Position numbers and translations under genes: made by a program | Origin: Segatella cerevisiae | GTDB lineage: Bacteria > Bacteroidota > Bacteroidia > Bacteroidales > Bacteroidaceae | DNA length: 64,000 bases | NCBI RefSeq assembly: GCF_024054555.1 | Contig: NZ_JAMXLY010000006.1 | Coordinates: forward strand, 1-64,000 | Reading direction: 5' to 3' | Shown here: piece by piece, positions 1 to 8,527 of the stretch | Layout: every line of letters starts with the position of its first letter | How positions within the stretch are numbered: the stretch's first letter is position 1 | Notes under the pieces: model-generated | Told to the model about the DNA's origin: nothing | Databases searched by the model: none | Seen by the model: the letters and a program-made list of their open reading frames with translations, nothing else

Positions 1-410
1 AGGTCGCGCAAGTCACGCTGATCGCGGCATGGAATAAAACTGCCTTTGAGCAAGCCTGCACGAAGGAGCTTGCAGATCCATGCCGAGTCTTTCTTGTCGG
101 TCTTGTGCCCCGGAACGTACTTGATGTGACGGGCATTGACGACCATTAATGTAAAGCCGCCAGGTTCCAGAATGTTCATTACTGGCTTCCAGTATACGCC
201 GGTACTTTCCATTGCTACATGAGTAACGCCAAGTTCCAATAGCCATTCTTTCAACTGTGTCAAAGATCTCGTTGTCGACTGGAACGTACGGGTCTCTTTT
301 TTGATGTCAGTTCCGCTGACTGTTGCCACTATCTCCTTCTTGTGGACATCAAGACCACAGCCGCGCGATACCACTTCTGAAAAGGAGACTTCTTGCTTCT
401 GATTCGACAT
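1..410 (-). CDS. IS110-family transposase, N-terminal part (cut by window edge)
   Basis: Reading the minus strand from an ATG at 410 gives about 136 codons that run off the left edge. The protein has the DEDD (RuvC-like) signature of IS110-family transposases: GLDVHKK near the N-terminus (first Asp), MESTGVYW (Glu), and DKKDSAW (paired Asp). The C-terminal serine-containing Tnp domain would lie outside the window. These enzymes insert and excise a circular intermediate, and the family is guided by a structured RNA encoded in the element's non-coding end. The visible reading frame is intact, so the element may be active. A match to the promoter element TATCTTTGC lies 30 nt upstream (440-448). 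Its orientation puts the element's upstream end between here and the PUL. Confidence 0.88.
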   Translation of the reverse strand, partial: MSNQKQEVSFSEVVSRGCGLDVHKKEIVATVSGTDIKKETRTFQSTTRSLTQLKEWLLELGVTHVAMESTGVYWKPVMNILEPGGFTLMVVNARHIKYVPGHKTDKKDSAWICKLLRAGLLKGSFIPCRDQRDLRD

Positions 411-439
411 ATCTAAAGGATTAAAGGGTTTATACTGTG

Positions 440-448
440 GCAAAGATA
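440..448 (-). promoter_or_regulatory. -7 promoter element for the IS110 transposase
   Basis: TATCTTTGC on the minus strand is an exact match to the Bacteroidota -7 consensus TAnnTTTGC. It lies about 30 nt upstream of the transposase ATG. No clear TTTG -33 element is seen at the expected distance. Confidence 0.5.
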
Positions 449-796
449 CAAAAAATCCCTTTTCATTCCCTTTGGCGAAAGACGATCATGTACGTTTCAT
501 ATAAATATAATTTAGGATTCACTGAATTATTACATTTGCATTTATTCGACTAATTTAAATTAAAATTAAATGTTGTCTAATTAGAGTATAACATACTGCC
601 AGAGTTATCCTCCGGTAGCCTCGAATAAAACTTTCCGCTTGTTTCATCTACTTCAGATCTTAGATATTAAATTAAATGTTATTCTGATTTTAAACTTTCG
701 CAACAAATGTAGGACTTTTTTATTAAAAATAAGCAAAAATTTGAAATATAAATTATTAAAAAAGTTTAATAGGGCTTTTGTAAGTATCACAAATCC

Positions 797-836
797 ATTG
801 GCAGGGTTAATTTAGCGCGTATTTAATCCTGCCAAT
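797..836. repeat. Long stem-loop downstream of the PUL
   Basis: ATTGGCAGG (797-805) and CCTGCCAAT (828-836) are perfect inverted repeats. The stem extends inward by a G-T wobble and TTAA/TTAA to about 14 pairs around a 12-nt loop. It lies 160 nt beyond the stop of the last PUL gene (minus strand). No clean T-run follows on either strand, so it may be a processing or terminator structure, a protein-binding palindrome, or an insertion scar. Confidence 0.5.
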
Positions 837-999
837 TAGACGTTTATTTATAAAATATAAATATCCTTTACTCCATTATCGTTCCGAAGGTTCACCATCG
901 AGGTCTGTTTTCTCGGAATTGGTATCACCCTGGTTTTATGTTATTTTTTTTAAAGGTTACCTATATATTAAATCAGGAAATCCACAATCTATTTCTTAT

Positions 1000-3594
1000 C
1001 TATAGTTTATCAGCTACTTTGACGAGTTGCTCTCCCAGACCTATAGTATATCCCTGAGAAATGAATACGACACGGTCAAATGTATCAGCAATGATAAACA
1101 TAGGAAGCTGGGTTGTATTCTGTAGTTTCATTTGGGCTGCAATCTGTTTTCGGATGCTTCCGTCCTTGTCGATACCAAATATCGTCTTCTCAGGAAGATT
1201 TCCAAACTCATTCTTCTGGAATTTCCGTGCATCTGCCTCACTTTCAAAGAGAAGTACCAATGGACGACCCCACTTATCAAGTCTGTCCTTCATTTTGGCA
1301 ATATCATGGAGTGCATGGTTTGTAGGTTCATTACCTACTCCAATAACACCCAGGACATAATAGCCACGTCCTGTCTGACTCAGGACACTTACATCCTTGC
1401 CATCTTTCTGGAAAGTAGACTCGCTATTGAAACTACCAATTACTTTAATACCATCAGTAGTCTCACGGATAACCAAATCTACATGAGTAGTCACATCCGG
1501 AAGAATGTGGAAGATTGTATTGCGGGCAAGAACACTGCCATCAGCAAGTCTCTGACCAGAAACCAACAGATAAGTACCCTTATCTAAAGGTGTACCATTC
1601 TTGAAAGTACCTGCCCAGGAAGTACCACCACCCATATCCACTTGTCCTTCATCGAAGTTCAGTAATTGGGTCTTACCGCCCACAATCTTACTGATTGTAA
1701 AATAGCTGTAGTATTTAGGATTATCCAGGTAAGCTGTCGGAGTATAGTTAAGAACAAGAGTACCTGTCTTTGCGGATTGCTGCTTGGCAGAATCAAAATC
1801 GACATCTATCCATTGTCCATCCTTTTTATACTGCACCTTTCCTGTAACGACATCCTTCCTGGCCTCTATATTCAGGCTACGGGCTACATCAACAAAGAAG
1901 ATATCACGACTGCGGCTGTCTGTCAGTCTTGCTTTCCAGACTCCCACAGGTGTCTGAGGAATTTTCATCGCACGCGTATCCGGATTCAGTTTGATATTCG
2001 TACAAATCCATTCTATAAGCAGAGAAGGATCTTTCCGGAATCGTCCGGTATCCTTCTTATCGAAAGCCTTCTCAAAGAACTGTTTGAAGGGAGCAATGAT
2101 GAGTTCGTCTTCTACACGAGGGCAAAGTTGATCACTGCCGGCATTCATGTTATCATCGAGAATAGCCATTGGCATATCGCGAAGGTCCTTGTCGCTCAAG
2201 GTACTCAGGAGACTGATGGAACGATCAAGGCGATCAGAATTCTTCTCCACGAAAGCTTCAATGGTCCTCCAGTTGCCACGAGACTTAACGATATAAGGTA
2301 TTGCTGCAGGATATTTATAACCTTTCAACGTCTCCTCTGTAGGGAAAGTCCTGACATAAGCATTACGTACAGAATCTTCGTAAGCAAAACGACGGTCATT
2401 CTCTGCACGCTGCTGTGGAGTTACTGTAGGGATATTTGCTTTCTCTGGAGGAGGTACAATATTCAATTCCTGACCGGTCAATATCGTGTTGGCATCATAT
2501 TTTAAGGTAATGGTAATCTGTTTATCCTTTCCAAAAGAAGCTTTCGCGTAACCGAATTTACCATTCTTGGATGCCCATACCAGCATATCACCCTTGCCGG
2601 CAGAAAGAAAGGTCACACCATTCTTATCTGTATACTTGGATGCTGCTGTATAGAATTCCGCATAATTATAAATCTTGAAATCTACACGAGCGTCGTATAC
2701 AGGTTTACCTGATTCATCAACAACCTTGAAGTCTGTTCTCGCAGAACTACCATAATTGTCAATCAAATTGATCTCTGTAAAGTTTCCGGTACGGAGCATT
2801 ACTTCCTCAGGGCCCTGATAATCACCAAAAACCTGCGTATGCATCAGCATAGCACGAGATGCAGGAGCATTAAACCATCCCAGGTTCAGAACAGGTTCCG
2901 GCTCACATGCACCCATAAAATACCACTTACCATCAGCCCAGGCTTCTACCCAGGCATGATTGTCATCCGTATGTGCCCAGCGAGGAGTATAAACCTGACG
3001 GGCCGGAATGCCCACGGAACGAAGAGCAGCCACTGTAAATGTGCTTTCCTCACCGCAACGTCCTCTACTTGTAAGAACAGACTGTAAAGGAGAAGACGTA
3101 CGAGCATCAGAAGGTTCGTAAGTTACATGTTCATGACACCAGTGGTTTACCTCGAGTATGGCATCTTTCATTGACATTCCTTTGATACGATCTTTAAGTT
3201 CCTTAAAGAATATCGCACGGGAATTGTCAAGCGGTTCATTATTGACACGCATAGGGACGACAAAATGCCGGAACAAAAGTTCCGGAACTGTCTTTCCCCA
3301 CGGCATCTCCTTATGAGCCTGCAAGGCCAGACGTACATTATTCAAGTGATAAGCCGTGGGATAGTCGGTAGCATCGGCTACAGGCATATAAGCATAGAGA
3401 AACTTCAGGGCTTCCTGCTCCTCCTGCGTAGCATTCAGTTCCTTCACATCATAAAAGCTGATACCAATGAGTTTCATCTTAGCATTGAAAGCAGAATCTA
3501 CTTTCTGTCGATAAGATGTATTGGTGATGAAATGCCGGGCATTTATAGAGAGGCTGACGCCTAACAGCAATAAACTAAAAATTATTTTCCTCAT
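1000..3594 (-). CDS. Secreted transglutaminase-like domain protein
   Basis: A protein of 864 residues with an N-terminal signal peptide (about residues 1-19). A transglutaminase-like (papain-fold) domain covers about 140-245. The catalytic Cys is Cys180 in GRCGEES and the His is His213 in DNHAWVEAW; the third residue is probably an acidic residue near 231. A carboxypeptidase-regulatory-like beta domain follows (about 280-365), and the C-terminal 120 residues resemble a thioredoxin-like fold but lack a CxxC pair. Members of this superfamily include proteases, protein cross-linkers and peptide:N-glycanases, so the reaction cannot be fixed from sequence. It lies 1 base after the second GH29 gene and is the last gene of the PUL, implying co-expression with the glycosidases and a role on the glycoprotein substrate. 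Confidence 0.75.
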   Translation of the reverse strand: MRKIIFSLLLLGVSLSINARHFITNTSYRQKVDSAFNAKMKLIGISFYDVKELNATQEEQEALKFLYAYMPVADATDYPTAYHLNNVRLALQAHKEMPWGKTVPELLFRHFVVPMRVNNEPLDNSRAIFFKELKDRIKGMSMKDAILEVNHWCHEHVTYEPSDARTSSPLQSVLTSRGRCGEESTFTVAALRSVGIPARQVYTPRWAHTDDNHAWVEAWADGKWYFMGACEPEPVLNLGWFNAPASRAMLMHTQVFGDYQGPEEVMLRTGNFTEINLIDNYGSSARTDFKVVDESGKPVYDARVDFKIYNYAEFYTAASKYTDKNGVTFLSAGKGDMLVWASKNGKFGYAKASFGKDKQITITLKYDANTILTGQELNIVPPPEKANIPTVTPQQRAENDRRFAYEDSVRNAYVRTFPTEETLKGYKYPAAIPYIVKSRGNWRTIEAFVEKNSDRLDRSISLLSTLSDKDLRDMPMAILDDNMNAGSDQLCPRVEDELIIAPFKQFFEKAFDKKDTGRFRKDPSLLIEWICTNIKLNPDTRAMKIPQTPVGVWKARLTDSRSRDIFFVDVARSLNIEARKDVVTGKVQYKKDGQWIDVDFDSAKQQSAKTGTLVLNYTPTAYLDNPKYYSYFTISKIVGGKTQLLNFDEGQVDMGGGTSWAGTFKNGTPLDKGTYLLVSGQRLADGSVLARNTIFHILPDVTTHVDLVIRETTDGIKVIGSFNSESTFQKDGKDVSVLSQTGRGYYVLGVIGVGNEPTNHALHDIAKMKDRLDKWGRPLVLLFESEADARKFQKNEFGNLPEKTIFGIDKDGSIRKQIAAQMKLQNTTQLPMFIIADTFDRVVFISQGYTIGLGEQLVKVADKL

Positions 3595-3595
3595 A

Positions 3596-4960
3596 TTACA
3601 TATCTAATTGTAAAGCAAAAGATTCTTCCTTCATATTTGCGGGGAGGGTAACGGTAACCGTTCCATTTGACTTGAACATCTTAAGGGTCTTGCCTGTACT
3701 CAGGAGACGAACACTCCTCGGTACATTAACAGTCCAACTAATGGTCTGAGGGACTTGCTCCCCGTCCTTCAATACATAAATCGCATAAAGATGTTTACCG
3801 TCCTTATTGGCTGTAAACCATACATTTCCGTCATTGTAATGCTTTGTGATCGTTGTACCATAAATAGCTTTGCCGTTGGTACGGAGCCATTCACCGATAA
3901 CCTTCAGACGCAGAACTACTTCCGGCTGTATCAAGCCTTCAGGAGTAGGACCTACACCAAGAACGAGGTTTCCACCCTTAGCCACAATCTCTATAAGGGT
4001 ATTGATGACTGTAGCAGGAGTCTTCCATTTGGGACGTGGTACCCATCCCCAGTCATTTGACAAGGGAATACAACTTTCCCACGGGAAATCAAGCTGGGTT
4101 TCAGGGATAGTCCTTTCAGGAGTCTGATAGTTTTCATAAGGACCATGAACGGTACGATCAACTATAATCAATCCCGGTTGATAATGACGTGCCATGGCAG
4201 CAATCTCAGGCATATCTATATCCTGATTATTTTCCTTGCAAACCCATCCGCCGTCTAACCAGAGAATATCCACATTTCCATACCGGCTCAGGATCTCTTC
4301 CATCTGGTTGTAGGTATACTTCTTGAAAGCATCCCAACGCCAAGGCCATTTCTTAATATCGTAATTCACATTACGACCATTCTTCGTCGGGTATACATCC
4401 CACCAATAATCCTGAGAATGCCAGTCTGGCTTGGAGAAATATTCTCCTGTCATGAATCCCTCGTCACGGAAGGCCTGAAGTACATATTTCAAAACATCGC
4501 GCTTAGGATTATCCTTGAAAGCATGCCTGGCAATATTAAAATCGGTATACTTAGAATCAAACATGCAGAAACCATCATGATGCTTGGTTGTGAAAATCAT
4601 ATATTTCATACCGGCATCCTTAAAGACAGAAGCCCACTGAGCCGGATTGAACTTCACAGGATTGAACTTCTCACACAATCCCCAGTACCAATCTTTATAC
4701 TGCTGGTATGTTCTTGTGGTGTCCCGGGATATCCAATCCTCATCACAGATAGACCAGGATTCAACAATACCGGGAACGGCATAGAGTCCCCAGTGCATCA
4801 GGACACCAAACTTCTGATCCTGCCATTTTTTTAATTTCTGGACTACCAATGGATCTGCAGGCCACTGGTAGGCTTTGGATTTTTGATAAACATCACCTTG
4901 TGCAAAAACAGGTGACGTAAAAAAAAGAGCTGTCAAGCCACATATAATTTTCTTTATCAT
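3596..4960 (-). CDS. GH29 alpha-L-fucosidase
   Basis: A protein of 454 residues with a signal peptide ending near FAQ (residues 18-21). The GH29 TIM barrel is clear: HWGLY at 56-60, KHHDG at 126-130, and the nucleophile motif ILWLDGG with the likely catalytic Asp at 236. The acid/base residue is not assigned. A short beta-sandwich C-terminal region follows. It releases alpha-linked L-fucose from glycans, probably in the periplasm or at the cell surface. It sits 14 bases after the other GH29 gene and 1 base before the transglutaminase-like gene, indicating translational coupling. The two GH29 proteins differ clearly in sequence, so they probably act on different fucose linkages rather than being recent duplicates. 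Confidence 0.92.
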   Translation of the reverse strand: MIKKIICGLTALFFTSPVFAQGDVYQKSKAYQWPADPLVVQKLKKWQDQKFGVLMHWGLYAVPGIVESWSICDEDWISRDTTRTYQQYKDWYWGLCEKFNPVKFNPAQWASVFKDAGMKYMIFTTKHHDGFCMFDSKYTDFNIARHAFKDNPKRDVLKYVLQAFRDEGFMTGEYFSKPDWHSQDYWWDVYPTKNGRNVNYDIKKWPWRWDAFKKYTYNQMEEILSRYGNVDILWLDGGWVCKENNQDIDMPEIAAMARHYQPGLIIVDRTVHGPYENYQTPERTIPETQLDFPWESCIPLSNDWGWVPRPKWKTPATVINTLIEIVAKGGNLVLGVGPTPEGLIQPEVVLRLKVIGEWLRTNGKAIYGTTITKHYNDGNVWFTANKDGKHLYAIYVLKDGEQVPQTISWTVNVPRSVRLLSTGKTLKMFKSNGTVTVTLPANMKEESFALQLDM

Positions 4961-4974
4961 TTTTTGAAGAGTAT

Positions 4975-6318
4975 TTATAAATCAGACTGGTTCTTCTCAT
5001 GATACATACGGACAGGACCATCCAATTGTACAGCCAAAACTGTGATCTCCGGATCAAGTACAGAATCAGGAACCTGGATATACAAATTGCCAGGTACATC
5101 ACGCCAGTCAGCAGCATTGTAAACATTAAACTTCAGTTGACGGTTGCTTCCTACAACGCGAACATTCTTAATCTTATTCATGACACCATTTACTTCTACC
5201 TCTCCATGTGGTTCGTATGGAATATAAAGATACAGGATATCCCCCTTCTCATTAAGTGTAGTATAACCCTGGAATGCTTCAGAATATACGCCTGCCCGAG
5301 TAGAATAAACAGCCTCACGATGCTTATTGATCCAACGCCCAAATTCCTTCAGCACATCAACTTCCGGCTGTGGAATAGTTCCATCTTCCCGCGGGCCAAT
5401 GTCGAGCAGCAGATTTCCACCATTACTCAGGCAATCACAGAACACACGCAACAACTCATACGGGGTCTTGAAAAGAGTATCCTTTGGCTGATATCCCCAG
5501 GAATCATTGATAGTCATACACAATTCCCAATATGGATCTTTAGGTTTGAATACCGGTATGCCTACTTCTGGTGTAGCATAATCTCCATAACCCTGAATAC
5601 GACTGTTTACAATACAGTCTGGATTCGTCTGACGAAGTAATTTGATCATCTCGGGAGCATGCCATTTCTCTGCTGTTTGTTCCCAATCACCATCAAACCA
5701 CCACAAATCAGGATGGTACTGGGTATTCAGTTCTCGAAGTTGGGCAAAATCGAAATCAACAAACTTCTGCCATCGCTTAAGATCCTGATTATTATCATAG
5801 CGTTTCTGTGTACGGGTAAAGTTTGGATAGTCTTTATTTGACCAATCAAGAAGTGAAAAATACAACCCTACTTTCAAACCCTGGCGACGGACTTCACTAA
5901 CGAAAGGCGTAATCAAATCGCGCCTGGCCGATGTACATTTCACCGTACTCAGTTTTCCTGCCTTGGTATTCCACAAAGCCATACCATCATGATGCTTGGT
6001 AGTAAGCACGGTATATTGGGCACCACTTTCCCGAATCAGATCTACCCAGTCTTTGGGATTCCATTTGCTGGCCGTAAAACCTTTAGCCTGGTCCATATAA
6101 TCTTTATAAGAAATCTGGCCATTATAGAACGACCAACTCTCCGAAATACCTTTCACAGCATAGATCCCCCAATGGATGAAGATTCCCAACTTGGCTTTTT
6201 GAAACCATTGCATACGTGACTTCCATGCTATAGAGTCATCAGCTGCTCTCTGCGCATGTACAGGCATGTAACTAAAAGACGCCAGCAATGATAAAGCAAT
6301 AATTGATTTTAGTTTCAT
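4975..6318 (-). CDS. GH29 alpha-L-fucosidase
   Basis: A protein of 447 residues with a signal peptide ending at VHA-Q (about residue 23). GH29 landmarks are IHWGIYA (48-54), TKHHDG (107-112) and LWWFDGD with the probable nucleophile Asp209. The C-terminal 90 residues look like the usual beta-sandwich. It is an exo-acting fucosidase for host- or plant-type fucosylated glycans. It is followed after 14 bases by a second GH29 gene. A 214-bp gap separates it from GH20, so it may start its own transcript, although no strong promoter match is visible there (only TTCCTTTGC near 6400). No truncation or missing motif is seen. Confidence 0.92.
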   Translation of the reverse strand: MKLKSIIALSLLASFSYMPVHAQRAADDSIAWKSRMQWFQKAKLGIFIHWGIYAVKGISESWSFYNGQISYKDYMDQAKGFTASKWNPKDWVDLIRESGAQYTVLTTKHHDGMALWNTKAGKLSTVKCTSARRDLITPFVSEVRRQGLKVGLYFSLLDWSNKDYPNFTRTQKRYDNNQDLKRWQKFVDFDFAQLRELNTQYHPDLWWFDGDWEQTAEKWHAPEMIKLLRQTNPDCIVNSRIQGYGDYATPEVGIPVFKPKDPYWELCMTINDSWGYQPKDTLFKTPYELLRVFCDCLSNGGNLLLDIGPREDGTIPQPEVDVLKEFGRWINKHREAVYSTRAGVYSEAFQGYTTLNEKGDILYLYIPYEPHGEVEVNGVMNKIKNVRVVGSNRQLKFNVYNAADWRDVPGNLYIQVPDSVLDPEITVLAVQLDGPVRMYHEKNQSDL

Positions 6319-6532
6319 AATTCTATATTTAATATGGTTTTGTAATCCTATGGAATATACTTATCAGATTAACGTATTGACCCAGTATTCATTTCGTATA
6401 TGCAAAGGAACATATTATATCTCAAAAAACGACTATCAAAGTTTCTCTTTGTATATCTATTTTTCCTATTTCAAGTTTATTAGGATTATTCCTACCTGAT
6501 TTTAAAGCTTCCCACAACTAAAAATTGCCCTA

Positions 6533-8275
6533 TTATTTCACGACTATCTCATCTGTAAATACCCACCCATTAGCAGGATTGTCGGCTTGTACACGAATAT
6601 AACGGGCACTTTGCATTGCTCCTTTATATCCTAAAGTCACAAAGTCGAGGTAATGCTTGGTAATATGTTGCTGAGTACTGCTGTATATTTCTGTAAAGTT
6701 CTTATTGTCAGAAGATATAGAAATAATCAGATGACGAGGTATATATATGTCCGGGGCTGCATTCTGTATAAACTCCATTTGAACAGAAGTAAAGGTTTTC
6801 ATCTTACCTAAGTCAACGGTTACATCCATACAATAACCTTTATCACCGATAAATCCTTGCCAATTACTTGCGACATGACTCCAGCCTCCCAGTTTTCCGT
6901 CTGTAAGTGTAGTAGCACCTGAGGAAGGATAATGGTCATTCCATGGCGCATTATAAGTAACCTTAGCATTAAGTGCCTTATGCTTTATAGAAGTCAAACT
7001 CTCCTTACGTTCTCCTTGCTCCTTGCTCAGATCAAAGGCATTAACACCAGAAGTACGCAACCACGATGTCTCTGCAAGGGCATAATCATGAAATTTGGCA
7101 TAAGAAGGGCGCATATCACCTTTCAAACCAATCTCCCCTATTGCCAATATACGAGGGTAGATCATAAATTCTGCTCTCTCCGGAGTTTCTACATACTCTG
7201 ACCAAAGACACGCTTCCAGGCCTTTCACATGTTTTTGTTCCTCCTTTGTAAGATTAGCTTTTGGATTAAAAGAATACATTTTCTTTAATGACAGATAATC
7301 CACAGGTCCACTTTTCCTTAATTCCGGCGCATCAGGTGAATGGTTGATGTAGCAATTGGATGTGGGAGCTTGAATCACATTGAATCCCTGACGAATAGCC
7401 AACTTGGCATAATCTGAATTCCGCCATACTTCTATAGTCTTAGGATTTCCCTTAATGCACGAAGGAATTGGGTCAAGGTCACAAAGTTCATCCCACCCAA
7501 TAAGACTTCGTCCATTCGCATTAAGAAAAGAATCGATACGGTCAATGAGATATGTTTGTAGACCAGATACCTTTATAAGATGGAGATCGTTCATTTTCTT
7601 CTTACAAAGAGCGCAATGACTCCAAGCTTTCATCTCTGCTTCATCTCCGCCCACATGGATATATTTGGATGGAAAAATATCCATCACTTCTTTGAGAACA
7701 TTGGTAAGGAATATATAAGTATGTTCATTACCCGGACAAAGATCTGGAGAGTTAATCAAACTTCCAGTACTGTCATCAACACATTTCAGCTCCGGATAGG
7801 CAGCAAGGACCTCGTCAGAATGACCAGGCATTTCTATCTCCGGAACAATCGTAATACCCTTACCTGCTGCGTATTTCACCAGATCTTTCATCTGTTCTTG
7901 GGTATAATATCCTCCATAGACATGAGGCGCATCTTCACGGGTATAGTCTCGTTTCCCGTTTTCATGCCATTTATCCCAGTTTGACTCAGGCCGCCATGCG
8001 GCCAATTCCGTCAATCGTGGGTAAGCATGGATCTGAAGTCGCCAACCTCCGTTATCCGTAAGATGTAAATGCAAGACATTAATACCATATTTAGACAAAT
8101 AATTGATCTGCTTTTTCAGAGACTCATAAGGCATGAAATGTCTTGAGACATCTATCATTAATCCCCTCCATTCATAAGCAGGCTGGGATTCTTTCTTCGC
8201 AGCGCTAACGGGTAACGCATTCAACAAAGCCAGAAAAACATTACCTAACAAAAAATAAAACTTTAACTTTCTCAT
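6533..8275 (-). CDS. GH20 beta-N-acetylhexosaminidase with C-terminal F5/8-type (CBM32-like) module
   Basis: A protein of 580 residues with a signal peptide (about 1-25). The catalytic TIM barrel begins directly (GLMIDVSRHFMP at 38-49) without the usual long N-terminal GH20b domain. The catalytic pair is Asp211-Glu212 in HVGGDEAEMKAW. Residues about 435-580 form an F5/8 type C (discoidin) carbohydrate-binding module ending in GWVFTDEIVV. The enzyme removes terminal beta-GlcNAc or beta-GalNAc by substrate-assisted catalysis. Within the PUL it would trim GlcNAc antennae or chitobiose ends. A TATCTTTG element at 8303-8310 on the minus strand lies 28 bases upstream and could be its promoter. Confidence 0.92.
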   Translation of the reverse strand: MRKLKFYFLLGNVFLALLNALPVSAAKKESQPAYEWRGLMIDVSRHFMPYESLKKQINYLSKYGINVLHLHLTDNGGWRLQIHAYPRLTELAAWRPESNWDKWHENGKRDYTREDAPHVYGGYYTQEQMKDLVKYAAGKGITIVPEIEMPGHSDEVLAAYPELKCVDDSTGSLINSPDLCPGNEHTYIFLTNVLKEVMDIFPSKYIHVGGDEAEMKAWSHCALCKKKMNDLHLIKVSGLQTYLIDRIDSFLNANGRSLIGWDELCDLDPIPSCIKGNPKTIEVWRNSDYAKLAIRQGFNVIQAPTSNCYINHSPDAPELRKSGPVDYLSLKKMYSFNPKANLTKEEQKHVKGLEACLWSEYVETPERAEFMIYPRILAIGEIGLKGDMRPSYAKFHDYALAETSWLRTSGVNAFDLSKEQGERKESLTSIKHKALNAKVTYNAPWNDHYPSSGATTLTDGKLGGWSHVASNWQGFIGDKGYCMDVTVDLGKMKTFTSVQMEFIQNAAPDIYIPRHLIISISSDNKNFTEIYSSTQQHITKHYLDFVTLGYKGAMQSARYIRVQADNPANGWVFTDEIVVK

Positions 8276-8302
8276 ATCTTAGGCTTTTATGAAGATATAT
8301 CC

Positions 8303-8310
8303 CAAAGATA
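8303..8310 (-). promoter_or_regulatory. Possible -7 element for the GH20 gene
   Basis: TATCTTTG on the minus strand matches TAnnTTTG, 28 nt before the GH20 ATG. No matching -33 TTTG is seen 19-21 nt further upstream, so this is a moderate call. Confidence 0.4.
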
Positions 8311-8475
8311 ATATTAAAAAGGATATACGATATAAACCATCGTACACTTCTTAATATATCCCCTGATAAGATTATTTCTTTAACTTTTATCCTGTCCATA
8401 AATGCTTGGCATGCTGATCTCACTCCAAGTATCCTTCGTCTGATAATAATCAAAATAGTCATTATCAGTAAGAGA

Positions 8476-8506
8476 AGGGTGTGTCACTTCACTTTTGACA
8501 CACTCT
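8476..8506 (-). terminator. Stem-loop after the GH18 gene
   Basis: An 11-bp stem (AGGGTGTGTCA pairing with TGACACACTCT, one G-T pair) with a 9-nt loop lies 22 nt past the GH18 stop. The following T-tract on the minus strand is weak (CTTCTCTTACTG), so it may act as an mRNA-stabilising hairpin rather than a full terminator. Confidence 0.45.
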
Positions 8507-8527
8507 CATGATATGTTTTTATAATGC

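Larger units (their letters stand above)
411..999. other. Non-coding stretch: IS110 upstream end plus PUL 3' flank
   Basis: This is 589 bases of AT-rich DNA with no credible gene. The part next to the transposase should contain the element's non-coding left end, where IS110-group elements encode their guide (bridge) RNA; the exact element end cannot be placed. It contains a small hairpin AGTAT-aac-ATACT at 585-597, a 12-bp direct repeat AAATTAAATGTT at 563-574 and 669-680, and a long stem-loop at 797-836. Nothing else is recognised. Confidence 0.5.

Noticed and set aside
1666-2505. 279-codon plus-strand open frame
   Set aside because: It lies wholly antisense to the transglutaminase-like gene, whose domains are clear; no family features or promoter.
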